NCBI RefSeq assembly: GCF_945859685.1
Contig: NC_079147.1
Span: 226,916,765-226,980,764, forward strand
Direction of reading: 5' to 3'
Length of the DNA stretch: 64,000 bases
Origin: Eupeodes corollae
Taxonomy: Eukaryota; Arthropoda; Insecta; Diptera; Syrphidae
Positions 10,019 through 20,535 of the stretch are shown piece by piece. The position numbers and the translations under genes were made by a program. Positions within the stretch are counted from its first letter, which is position 1; each line of letters starts with the position of its first letter. The notes under the pieces are model-generated. The model saw only the letters and a list, made by a program, of their open reading frames with translations. It had not been told where the DNA came from and searched no databases.

Positions 10019-10761
10019 TCAGGCCTATTCTGCTTTTAATCTGGGGGAATTTTTCTTGAATTTTCACTAATCACTATTTTGCTATTCATTCGAAGTGAAT
10101 CTGTGTGTCGGTAACGACGGTAATACTGCGCTGTATTCTTCTATTAACGTGAAATTATTCACTGTATACAATTCAGATCCGCATAAGAAATGTAGCGGAT
10201 TTTTCATTTGATATCTGGTTTGTTAATTATTGATAGCAAAATTTAAGTAAAAACTAATTTATTGCTCAGTTTAGAATATTTTTTTTTTATAAATAAAAGA
10301 TTAATATTAAACGACACACAAGGAACAATTAGCAACAATAATTTCTGTAATGAACTTAAATACGGATATTGCTAAAAAAAAAGAATAAGAGACAGGCTCA
10401 TGCTCTTAGGACCACTAATGAAAGACGAGGCTGAGTTTTTTTTTACTTTCTAACATTTCTCCGAAGCTCTGTTTGAGGATTCTCTTATTTCTCTCTTTTT
10501 GGAATAAAAAGTCCAACACTGTTCATTTACAAAAATTACACAAATTAAACAATTGGATTGATTAAACTTCATTTTTGTATGAATCAAAACAATTTATTTA
10601 ACATTCTCAAGATTGTCACATGAGCAGCTGTTTACCTGAATGTCAAATTAGTTTAGGATAATGTAGTTCACCCGATGGATAGCAAAATGTAAAGGCAGTG
10701 TGAAAGGGAATCGAATGGGTGAATCGAATAAACGATCCACGTGAATATCAGAATAGGGCTG

Positions 10762-11035
10762 GTAGTGTTTCACACATTACATACTACTCAGGACATAAAT
10801 GTATAGTAGAGAACACGGCACCTTGAGCGACTAGACTATATGTAAGGTGATAACAACACAAGACATTAATACAAGACAGAAGGACAGAAGAGAAAGAACA
10901 ACAGGCAGAAAGAACACATGACAACAGCACGCGATAGGTTTCGAGACGGTCCGCCATCTATCTACTAACCACGCCACTGATGCTTGATTTCGGTGATCGT
11001 TGGGAACCGAAGCTTTTTCAGTGGGGTTTCGTATT
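10762..11035. other. Unassigned sequence
   Basis: Purine-rich, with AAGACAGAAGGACAGAAGAG near 10878. No homology was recognised. Confidence 0.4.
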
Positions 11036-12165
11036 GAATCTCCAAAAAAATGTAATCCATTTTGATAGTTTCCCCAGAGACGTAAGAAAAATGGAAAAAA
11101 TCCCCAACTAAATAATTCATTTTACCAAAATGCACACAAAATCTCCAAATCCCTAGTATCCGTGTATATCTTCATTTATACATGCAGTTTTTAGAAAAAG
11201 TCTCATGAAATTCTCTTATTGTGATATTGATAAATGATAATTGTCAGGTTCAGACGACGTAAGGGACTTAAAAGTTAGGTAAGTTTCTAGTATCTGATTG
11301 GCCAGCTGCCAAAAAATTACCTTCCAATTAAAGCAACTTTAATGGAAAGTTGACTGGAAAGTTAGTCAAGAAAACTCTACCCAACTATCAAGTTAAGTCT
11401 ACTGATGTCAATATGACAGTTGATCATGTTTTTTCATTCAACTGAATGCTGAACTTTATTACTCTATGATATAATTATTTTCTGCACAACTTCAATTAAT
11501 GCTCTCTGAAAAAGGGTTCCTTGTCAATTTGGAAAAGAATTAACTCATATTTACAATACAAAATACAAATCGAGATGGACTTGTAGCTTGCCTAAGGAGT
11601 TTTTTGTAGACTATAATTTGTTTGGTACTTTTTGTACTATGAACTTAAAGTTGAGGTTTGTGAAGTAAAGTTCTGAATTTGAAATTCATGACATTTGAAT
11701 AAGTAAGTTGCCTTGGTAAAAATTAACGTTCAAAGAATGAAGTTGACTTCAAATGAAGTCCCTTATTATTGCTTGAACCTGCCCAATGATAAACAGTTTC
11801 TAAACACAAAAAACCCTATGAAGACATGCACTTCTCAGTCTGACTTCAGTATTCATAGAAATTCATTGTATTTGTAGTGCTTGCTAAGTGCTGTCTAAGT
11901 GTTGTTTTGTAGTGCCGAGTATTCCTTTTGGTTTGGAATAAAAATTGAAATGGATGATGTTATTGTTATCTTTGGATTGTATTTCATGCAACATAAATTA
12001 AATTTAATATATGTATTCACTACTTAAACATAATTTTTGTTGGGTATAATCACTTGGGGATTTTCACCCTGGGTATTCTCTCTTGAGGATTTTTGCTGCT
12101 GGGGATTCCGTTTTGGGGATTATGGATTTAGTGATTTTTCTTTGGGGATTATATCTTAGGGGAAA
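11036..12165. repeat. Inverted clusters of GGGGATT-type repeats around a MITE
   Basis: At 12050-12165 the motif TTGGGGATT recurs at irregular intervals of about 15-30 bp. At 11036-11156 its reverse complement recurs (AATCTCC, TTTCCCC, AATCCCC, AAATCCC). The two clusters face each other and enclose the MITE at 11245-11781. They could be subterminal repeats of one decayed DNA transposon. No coding region was found. Confidence 0.4.
11245..11781. mobile_element. MITE with CAGGTTC ends, 537 bp
   Basis: The left end CAGGTTCAGACGACGTAAGG is matched in reverse by the right end CAGGTTCAAGCAATAATAAG. Both go on to GGGACTT. Subterminal TIR identity is imperfect. There is no coding sequence and no clear target duplication, so the superfamily is open. 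Confidence 0.55.
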
Positions 12166-12169
12166 TTAT

Positions 12170-13160
12170 CACCAACCCTTCAAAAATGTATTTACTTCAT
12201 TGCACAAGCCATGCCGACAAAATTCATGCAATCCAATTATAAACGGGGAAACTACTGCAAGAATGCGGCAGATATACAATATCAAAAACCAGTTCATAAA
12301 TGTTATCAAAGTAGGCGCCTTTAAAAAAGTATGGGAACAAAAAATTATTTTTTTCTTTGAGTTACGCGGGTTTTGGGTTTTTAGTGTCTTAACCAAAGTC
12401 TTTTAAAATGTTCAATACAAATGTTTTATTAGAACTTATTTTAAATGTTTTGAATGGAACAAATTTATTCATTAAATCATTTTTATGAAGTATAAATAAT
12501 TATATTTCAACTTATTATTAACCAATAATTTTAATTTTTACAAAAAATTTATAAATATTATTTTACCTATTCATCTTTTTCTGACATTTTCCTGCAGAGC
12601 GGTATCAGAAATAAAATGACTGCAGGTTTAGGTTTGATCGCATTTCAGCTGTCAGACTGTTTTTTTTTTTAACAGAGTTAGCTACTGCAGTAATGCAGTG
12701 TATTTACATTTATGAACGCAAATCTTGCATTACTGCTGCATTTTTACATTTAATTAACTTACCCCTAGTTACAGAGAATTAAGCATATGCTAATAAATAT
12801 ATTGATATTAACCTCAAATTAAAAGAGCACAATAGCAACACAATAGCGATTTAAAAACTTCCAATTTTCATTTTCTAAATATGATTAATTTACCACGTTA
12901 GATTTTTGACCATCAAATGTTTTGAATAGATTCGAAGTGCAAATCTCTGATGGTTTTGAAATATTTAACTATTAGCTCATGTAGTGTTAAAATGGAAGCA
13001 TTGGCTTCGTGGTTGGATTTAAGTGGTTTAAAAAGTATAGCCTGGTATTTATCAACAATTGTTTTACATTAAAAATTGTCTTTAATATTAATTTCTCTTT
13101 TTTATATTTACTTCAGATTTTTGAGTCAAAAAATGTTGCTTTACCCTTTGGCACACGCAC
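12170..13160. other. AT-rich stretch, nothing recognised
   Basis: It contains several CTGCAG/TGCAGTAATGCAG words (12594-12750), with similar TGCAGTA words near 20887-20955, but no element boundary or coding similarity. Confidence 0.5.
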
Positions 13161-13162
13161 AT

Positions 13163-13475
13163 ACAAATAAATAAAATAAATTGGGTGGCGCAACAGTCCC
13201 ATGAGAACTAGGGAACCTAGAGACTTACAACTCTCAACGATTCGTGTGTGCGATTACTGTTGTGAGGGATGGAAGAGGCCTACAGCTTTAAGCCGAATCC
13301 GAACTGCAAATTTGAGAAAGCACTTTTCATGACAAGAATTACTCTTGGGGAATTTGTCAATTCCTCGCAAGAGGCAGTACCCGTGGAAAAACTTTAGATG
13401 GCATAGGCAGGGATCGAACCCAAGACCTCTGGCATGACAGTCCAACGCACTAACCATCATGTCACCGGTACTACG
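13163..13475 (-). mobile_element. tRNA-derived SINE, near full length
   Basis: This is a minus-orientation copy of the SINE at 802-1116. It keeps box B (13410-13420, GGTTCGATCCC), a box-A-like word at 13454-13464, the body, and a tail GTTGCGCCACCCAATTTATT. The flanks GCACACGCACATA (13151-13163) and GCACACACATA (13478-13488) may be a decayed duplication. It sits just upstream of a LINE RNase H remnant. Confidence 0.88.
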
Positions 13476-13489
13476 GCGCACACACATAA

Positions 13490-14100
13490 CAGTCCATAAC
13501 TGTCGATCATAACACCCCTGCTGGGTGCCAGGCCATAAAGACATTCCAGGAAATTGTAAGGCAGTTGAAATCGCCAGAAATGGTACAGTACAACCCATTC
13601 TACCACGTTTTGCTAATTGGCTGGCATACCAATCGCTATATGTAAACTATTGCTAATGCAAGACGCTTTGAAGAAGGCAAACATCAGATGGAATAACATC
13701 ACCATGTATATGGTCACGAAACACATCTGTCCTACAATAGATTTAAAGAGCTCAAGGTACTTGCTATCTCTAAGCAGATCGCATCTAAGCTCGATAATTG
13801 GTGTCATAACCGGGCACTGTCTAATAGAAAAGCACGCCACAAAGCTAAGCGTATTCTCAAATGACTTTTGCAGATACTGTATGTATACGAAAGAGGAGGT
13901 AACCATCTCTCTCCATGTCCAGGTCTAGCTCAAAAACGCAAGACTTACCTAGGAGAATTCTTTTATAACGATCTAATCATATGTACCATAAGCAGTCTTT
14001 AAAGTTTCATAAGGGATTCAAACTGGTTTCATTGAGCTTAAAAGAAAGCCTCACGATTCATGTGGTATCAATGGTCCTTTAACCACTTTAACCTAACCTA
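13490..14100 (+). pseudogene. LINE C-terminus with RNase H remnant
   Basis: Plus-strand frames read WVPGHKDIPGNCKAVEIARN (near 13525), the conserved RNase H H-x-D block. After frameshifts come SRSHLSSIIGVITGHCLI and a cysteine-rich FCRYCM (13760-13880), then CPGLAQKRKTYLG. This is the layout of the ORF2 C-terminal end in RNase-H-bearing fly LINEs. The upstream RT and endonuclease are missing, so it is a 5'-truncated copy. It is not the same as the I-like LINE at 15.3-18 kb. Confidence 0.75.
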
Positions 14101-14475
14101 ACACTTGGAGGATGGTACAGCAAATATTATACAAATGACTTGACTTGGCCAGCCGACCAAGTATAAACCTTTCTCAAAATCTCAACTTTGTCACACTTTA
14201 TATTCGAATTTAAATAACATTGGATATACAGTATGAGCCAAAACATTGAGCCAACTGAAAATGAAAGTAAGCATTTTCTTAAAAAAAATTTAAATTTTAT
14301 TTAGAATCAAAACAATCGTGATATATTATTAATACAAGTTATTAAATTTATATATAACACAGAAAAAAAAACAACTTTTAGTAACTTAACGTTTAGTTTT
14401 ATCAAGCAACTTCAAATTCACCCGCGACAAAACAATTGCAACTTCAAATGGAAAGATATAAACATTATAAAATAA

Positions 14476-15107
14476 TCAATATTTAGTAGCGAATCCTTTA
14501 TTTTTGACAACTACCTTGCATCTTCTTGGCATGGATTCAATTAAATGTTGAATGATGTTTGGTGGAACTTCATTCCAAGCCATTCGTACTCTATTCTCAT
14601 TTCTAACATATTCCCGATTAATTTTCCGTTTGACAATTTCCCAAAGGTTTTCAATCGGGCTTAAGTCTGGTGACTGTGTGGCCAATTCATAAGAGTGATT
14701 TTATGATCATTAAGCCAGGTTTTAACCAGTCTCGACGTGTGCTTTGAGTCGTTGTCCTGCTGAAAAGGACTCGACTCCATTTCTTCTTGTCCCAAAAAAG
14801 ATATTCCTTAGCAAACTGCATTCTTTTTTTCTGGTTTTGGAACGAAATTAAAGGTTTCTTAGAAGGCCGATAACAGCTCAAATCAGCAACCGCCAACCGA
14901 CGCACGAGATACCGTTCTAGTGCTTACATTTAATTGGAACTCCTGTACCAATTTTGAGGCAGATATGAAGGGATCTTTTTTGACTTTTCTTACGAACATA
15001 GCATCCGTTCGAAGACTTGTTTTTAGAACGAAAAAATAGAATAAACAGTGATGACACTTTAGTTGCAATTGTTTTGTCGCAGGTGAATTTGAAGTTACTT
15101 GATACAA
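14476..15107 (-). pseudogene. Tc1 transposase, internally deleted
   Basis: On the minus strand there is an HTH region (ISASKLVQEFQLNVSTRTV), then KRMQFAKEYLFWDKKKWSRV. The sequence then jumps from just before the first Asp block to the second (frames read QQDNDSKHTSR near 14750). It continues with SPDLSPIENLWEIVKRKI and ends RRCKVVVKNKGFATKY. About 100 residues containing the first catalytic Asp are missing, so this copy is non-autonomous. Confidence 0.8.
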
Positions 15108-15680
15108 TTAAACGTTAAGTTACTAAAAGTTTTTTTTTTGTTTTGAGTGTTATATATTTTTATTAATTTTGAATAAACAGTGTTGAGAGAAAGCAAGCGT
15201 TTTTGTTTCTCTGTCTTTTAAATCCAATGCAAGATACGATCTTGATGGATTGAGATTTAAATAAAGACACGGTCTTTACTTGTTCACAGTTTTATTAAGA
15301 AGAAGGAATTTTATTATTATTATTATTTATTACAATATAAATAAATTTACATTATAATACAGATTTACAAAGCGCTAGCTACCATGACTTGCGGCTTGAA
15401 ATATTATAAATATTAGAGTTTATAAAAATAGGAGTATAAGTATAATGTATGGGGCTGCCGGAGAGTCCCCGACAGCCCCTCACATTTATAAATATGAAAA
15501 ATTGCTATATAACAGATTCAATTGTAAAGTTAATATTTTATATACATTTTTTATGTTTTCAAAAGTGGTTTTTGATAAGAGATCAGTTAAGTTTGTATTG
15601 AAAAGACGTTTACACAGTTCGTTTACTTTATAACAGTTAGAGATAAGATGTTTGATTGTGAGGATATGACTGGATTGACA

Positions 15681-16775
15681 TTAGGTGGCAGGTTGGAGGG
15701 TCTTCTTTTTTAATAGATGTGTGTGTGTTAATTGAGTGTGGCTCAGCCGAAGGTGGATGAAACATTTGTTCATTGCGGTAGATGTTTCAGTTGAAATCGT
15801 GATTGGTTCGCCTTTTGGGTTGATGATCGAATAGTGGTGGTTGTAACTGTTCCATTGTTCTTTCCTTTTGTTTTCGTAGAAATTATTAATTACTTTCAGG
15901 AAGTCTCTTTTGGAAGGCGCAAGTTCGCATATATTTGTTAGCATTGAAGCATTTTTGGCTGCACTGTCAGCTAAATCGTTTCCTTTGATACCGGAGTGCC
16001 CTGGTATCCATAGGAGTTTAAGTTTTTTTTTGTTTTTGAAAATATTGTCACGTATTTTAGTGATAACGGGTGACTGGTTTTTAACGTTTCCGATAGCATT
16101 CAAAGTGGAAAGGCTGTCCGAGCATATTACTACGTCTTTAGTTTTAGTAATTGCAAATTCTGTAGCTTTTAATATAGCATGCGCTTCTGAAGAGAATACT
16201 GAAAAGTAATTTGGAAGTCTAATAGTGTATAAAACGTCTCCTGTCTCCGATACAATTGCTACTCCTGTACCATTTTTGGATTTGGAACCATCTGTGTACA
16301 AGATATCCCATGCGTTTTTTCTATATTCTTGTATTTTTCCATGGAATAGTTGTGAGTAGGTTTCTTTGTTTCTGGTATCCTTTTTAAAAGTTGAGAGTTT
16401 GGTGTCTATTATATTTGTTGGTATCTGCCATGGAGGGTTGTTGCTTAGAGTCAGTTTATTAATTGTTGGCCGAATGCCGATGTTTCTAACAGTATCAAGG
16501 GCGATATATAAGGTGGATGGGTGTTTAGGTGTCTTTGTTCGCAGTAAAATTTTTTTGGCGTCTTCGAGAATTGATTTGAAAGACTCGCAAATTTTTGGTG
16601 TGATTCGAGCAGTTAGAAGGTCTCGGCGATATTCGATGGACGGAAGGCCAGATTCAGTGAGGATATTTTTTATTGGTGATGTAGCAAAGGCTTTTAAGCT
16701 GCTTCTGATTGCTGAGTGGTAGGAAGGTTTGATGATTTGTAGTGTAGATTTTGGGCATTTTCCATAGATAGCCAA
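15681..16775 (-). CDS. I-like LINE ORF2 C-terminal half with intact RNase H domain
   Basis: A 364-residue open frame. RNase H removes RNA from the RNA/DNA hybrid during element copying. The catalytic set is complete: D162 in YTDGSKSKNGTG, E197 in SSEAHAILKA, D220 in VICSDSLSTL, and H260 and D270 in WIPGHSGIKGNDLADSAAK. A typical LINE end (CFIHLRLSHTQLTHTHLL) follows. The first about 100 residues belong to the RT thumb and linker. It is the 3' part of a once longer ORF2, now separated from the RT by stops. A Met start is formal only. Confidence 0.85.
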   Translation of the reverse strand: MAIYGKCPKSTLQIIKPSYHSAIRSSLKAFATSPIKNILTESGLPSIEYRRDLLTARITPKICESFKSILEDAKKILLRTKTPKHPSTLYIALDTVRNIGIRPTINKLTLSNNPPWQIPTNIIDTKLSTFKKDTRNKETYSQLFHGKIQEYRKNAWDILYTDGSKSKNGTGVAIVSETGDVLYTIRLPNYFSVFSSEAHAILKATEFAITKTKDVVICSDSLSTLNAIGNVKNQSPVITKIRDNIFKNKKKLKLLWIPGHSGIKGNDLADSAAKNASMLTNICELAPSKRDFLKVINNFYENKRKEQWNSYNHHYSIINPKGEPITISTETSTAMNKCFIHLRLSHTQLTHTHLLKKKTLQPAT

Positions 16776-16869
16776 ACCGTAGTCAATCTTGCATAATATG
16801 ATGTTTCTTGTAATTTGAATAAATGAGTTGGGATGAACAAAGCTATTTTTTGAAGAAAGAAATCTTATT

Positions 16870-17930
16870 TTATTTAATCTGGTAGCTAGCTTTTTTTTTA
16901 AGTATTACACAATGATTCTTAAAATTATAATTTTTATCAAAAATTATACCTAAAATATTTAAGATGTTTACATTCGGAATTTCGTAATTTGCAAAATTAA
17001 TGTTTAAAGTGTAACAGTTTCTCTTTTTACAGATATGTAAGTGCTTACTCTTAGTAGGTGAGATAATGGACCCTGAAAGGGAGCACCACTCATTTAGCTC
17101 TAAAATTATATTTTCCAAAAAGTTGCTTAGTGCGATTATTTTGGTTTCATTTCGATAGAAGGATTAAATCATCAGCGTATAAGATGTGGTTGACTTTATT
17201 ATATTTTAATATAATTTCGCTGATATCGTAATAAGCTATAATGAACAGAGTCACCGAAAGGGGTGAGCCTTGAGGGATACCGTTTGCTAAATTATATACA
17301 GTGGAGTAATGATTATTTGATTTGATTCTAAATTTTCTGTTACATAAAAATGATTTTATATATGAGAACATTTTGGGACCGATCTTTCACTGCATAAGTT
17401 TATTTAGTATGATATGGTTGCCGATCCTGTCAAATGCCTTTTCAAAGTCAAGTGACAAGACAGACACATGATTTTTGCATGAGAGAGCTGAACTAATGTT
17501 TTCGTCTAAGTGAAGTAGGGAGTCCATAGTGCTACGTCCGTGTTTAAAAGCAACCTGGTTTGGGCAAATGTAGTTATTCTTTTCTATATACCAAAGTAGA
17601 CGTTTAGATATAACTTTTTCTAATAGCTTGCTAGTACATGACAGCAAGGAAATTGGTCTGTATCTCGAGGGATCCCTCAAACTTTTTGTCGGTTTGGGGA
17701 TAGGAATCACACTTGCGACTTTCCATACCTGTGATATTATACCTTGTTCAAAAATGTTATTGTATAAGTTTAAGATTCTTTGTTTTAGTAGAAAAGGGGT
17801 ATTTTTCATCATCGGGTATGAAATCCGATCAAATCCTGGAGTTTTGCCTTTAAGGGAATTTAGGCAGCTTTCTAATTCTAGAAAGCTGATTTCTTTTTCA
17901 ATATACTTTGCTGATAAACTTAGGAATTAT
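16870..17930 (-). pseudogene. I-like LINE reverse transcriptase, three frames
   Basis: Segments in order on the minus strand: 17387-17812 (IPIPKPTKSLRDPSRYRPIS, QVAFKHGRSTMDSLL, LSLDFEKAFDR), 17147-17371 (NGIPQGSPLSVTLFI, then NHILYADDLILLSK with the catalytic YADD), and 16870-17118 (thumb). All RT landmarks are present but two frame breaks separate them. Upstream, GKTPGFDRISYP at about 17820 marks RT block 1. Confidence 0.85.
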
Positions 17931-18475
17931 ATAATGTTACGTTTTGACAACCGGAAGGGTTTTTCTTAAAAGCTCTGACATTTCATGAAATTTACTTTGT
18001 AAACAACTAAAAAAACATAAACTAATTTACAGGGTGCTTTAATTCAATTCAATTAAATTTTATAGGAAGTGTTTCGCGATGTTAAAAATTAAGTTTAATA
18101 AAGAAAAAATTTAAATTAAAGTAAGCATCTGACATAAGTATATAAAATAAAGGTATATTTCTTTGACGTTAGGCAAAAAGGTCTTAAGTCAGAAACTGCT
18201 GTTTTTCTTAAAACCAAATTGAAAGTTGATTAGCTATTCACAAATCTGGATTAAACTTATGTGAAAAAATAATGATGGTAAATAAGTTGTGAAATGATGA
18301 CCTATATAACATGTTAATACATTTTTTCAAATTCATAAGTTTTTACCGTTATTTTGATGACTTAAGTCTTTAGGATCCTCTCATTTCGTATTATTTGAAA
18401 AAATGTTGTTTCTTTGTTTCTTCTTTCTTTTATTTATAAAAAGGTTAAGAGTATAAAGTTAAGAAAAATTAATAT

Positions 18476-20535
18476 TTATGTAGTTTCTGTTTCTTCGTCT
18501 TCATCTACCAAATCGGGATCATAATTTGTTGCGGTGTTAGAAGCTGGCAAATTTTTATAAAAGTCGTGAAACACAGGTGGTACTAAGCTTAAAAGAGAAC
18601 ACAAATCCCTTTTTTTCTCGTCAGATATCGGGACTAAAGTTCTGTACTTTGCTTGGAGTGGATAATTTTTGAGGCATCTATTTTTTCCCCTTCTTAGGAA
18701 GCTTAAAATCTTGAAGTCTTCAATGTGGTTTAAGTTGTTTTTGTATCGAACCAACCCATTCTGCTGGTATTGCAGCCATTGCACATTATGCCAAGAAAAC
18801 TGATCGTTAATAGTATTTTTTTTTTGCACACAAAAACTGTCTTCAGTAAAGCAGCAAAATCAAAGAATTCCTCTTGCTGCATTTCATGAACTTGAAACTT
18901 CTTTTTTAAGCCAGCTGTTCTTACTAGCTGGAACCAATCGTGGGGGTGATAAACAGGTGTTTTAGTTTTTTTTTTTGTTTTTCAATCATTGAATGATCCA
19001 CGTCACATTCCATATGTGTATGACCCGGAACAAGGAACTTGTGGTTGATGGTTAGATTGGGGAACTGTTGACTGTTTTTATTTTGTCCCCCGCAAGTGTC
19101 TGAATAGAATGTGACCTCAGACACGCAATCAGGTAGCTTCTTCAAGTGAGCATACAGGCAGGAAGCTATTTCATTTCCCCCTCTAGCAGCTAGAGCCTCA
19201 TGCCACATGTAGTGTGTTGAATCTCCGGTAGCATTATCGTGAACAGTAAGGTTATACGTCCATAACTGCCTTTTATAAAATGCTACCGAAGATCCAACAA
19301 ACGGTGTTGGCAAGCATTGCTGAAGATCGAAGCTGAAGCATTTTTTTTGCGTGCTGTCTTGTGCTGCTAGCTTATCAGCTTTTTTGGCATCGTAAGCTGC
19401 ACTAGCCTGCTCATGATGGATTTGGAGATGGTTTTCAGCTTCTTGTTTTTCTTCTTCATTAGCAGCAACTTGAACACGCATGTTAAAGGTGTCGCATTTA
19501 TAGTAGGTATCCACTTTTGGTTTTTTAAAAGAGTTTTAAATTGTGAAATTCCCTCTCATAAATAGAACGACCGACAAAATTCTCTCGTCTGTCTTTGTAT
19601 AGGTCGTACATAATCCTCAAGTTTAGATAAGAAGGTAAGAACTTCTTTTCATTTGTACGCCTGGTGTAATGACTTTCATAGCTGGGAAATGATTTGATAT
19701 GAGCCACGACTTCATTAAGCTCCTCTGCAGATTTTTTGTTTTTCGAAGCTTTTTTGCCTCTTTGGTCGTCCGCTGTAATGCCGGATGTGCTTAGCATTTT
19801 ATTTTTGATGGCGTTTGATATGAACCGTTCTTTTTCGTTCAAAGTTTTGCTAAAACAACCCTTGCACACAGAAACTCTTGCACCGTTTACCTCAAGGAAG
19901 TATTCATAAGTAACTTCCCGGCTTTTCGTACTCCCAACTTTTCTTTTGCGAGAAACCTGTTTTTCTTTCACATTTATAAGATTTGCGATGAAGGCAACTC
20001 TTTTGTCGTGGGTGCCAAGCGACCAGTACTCGTCAAAAATTAGTTTCCTTATGTCATCTTTAAGGAAAGAACTGCACTTTTTTCTACATTCTGTTAAAAT
20101 TTGTAATTCTCTTGCTTTAACAACTTTTCCGCTTACACTGACGTAACTTTTGCCGCTATGAATTTGGTCAGTTCGTTCTTTTCTTATGCGCCTAGACCAC
20201 TTCTTTACATTGATTTCCATGTTCTCACCTTCTGCTTCTTGATTAACTTCAGTTGAACTCATTGCAACATCATTTATTTCGTTATCACTGTTTTCTTCTT
20301 CTGGGACAAAATCCTTATCCATAATGCTATCATCAGAATCAAAAATGTTTGGCAAATCAGCAGGTAACGAAGGAGCTGGTGAAGACTCAGGTGAAGCAGA
20401 AGCACATCCAGCATTTTCTGATAAACAGTTTATTTAATTCTTAATATTACTCTCTATTAAAAATAAAGCATACTTACTACGGTTTCCAGAATTTGCCAAA
20501 GCTAAATTCAATATGTATTTACTTCTTTTACTCAT
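18476..20535 (-). pseudogene. Sola-like transposase gene, one intron, three A-run frame breaks
   Basis: Exon 1 starts at ATG 20535 (MSKRSKYILNLALANSGNR) and ends at 20478. Exon 2 starts at 20417. It encodes an acidic N-terminal part (19525-20400) with CKGCF, then 18924-19514 with the RNase-H-like core: SFDLQQ (first Asp), VTFYSDTCGGQNKN (second), GHTHMECDVDHSMIE (third acidic site). The tail 18476-18829 ends in an acidic DEDEETETT. Frame breaks near 19530, 18970 and 18820 all fall in or beside A-runs. The family is widespread in insects and often annotated as uncharacterised (possibly DUF7869). Otherwise the gene is nearly intact. Confidence 0.7.
20418..20477 (-). other. 60-nt intron in the Sola-like transposase gene
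   Basis: Donor GTAAGT and acceptor TTTATCAG on the minus strand. The exon 1 frame ends one base into a codon and joins in frame to exon 2 (…NR-K-NAGCASASPESS…). A stop codon lies inside the unspliced read. The length is typical of fly introns. Confidence 0.7.

Larger units (their letters stand above)
7933..10761. mobile_element. Foldback-type element with long inverted arms, split by a Tc1
   Basis: The left end (7933, CAGCCCTATTCTG) and right end (10761, reversed) carry long inverted arms with shared blocks ATTCACGTGGATCGT, ATTCCCTTTCACACTGCCTT and GGTGAACTA. After removing the Tc1 at 8018-9782 the left arm continues at 9783 (AATTTGACATTCA, AACAGCTG), matching the right arm down to about 10575. 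Arms are about 170 bp. Inside lie a mariner fragment and another CAGGCCTATTCTG end at 10020, so two related elements may be abutted. No transposase of its own is seen. Relatives are at 8373-8532 and 37047-38117. Confidence 0.7.
15306..17975 (-). mobile_element. I-like LINE, 5'-truncated, with (TAA)n tail
   Basis: A non-LTR retrotransposon on the minus strand. Its 3' end lies near 15306-15330 in ATT/TAA repeats, as in I-factor-type elements. Reading from 17970 down: RT N-terminal blocks, YADD RT core, thumb, then RNase H. Endonuclease and ORF1 are absent. It lies inside the split Tc1 and next to the Sola-like transposon. The 15183-15305 stretch on its 3' side contains AATAAA but is otherwise unassigned. 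Confidence 0.82.

Noticed and set aside
15910..16722. Plus-strand frames of 99 and 118 residues
   Set aside because: They lie opposite the RNase H coding frame of the I-like LINE, which has complete catalytic motifs.
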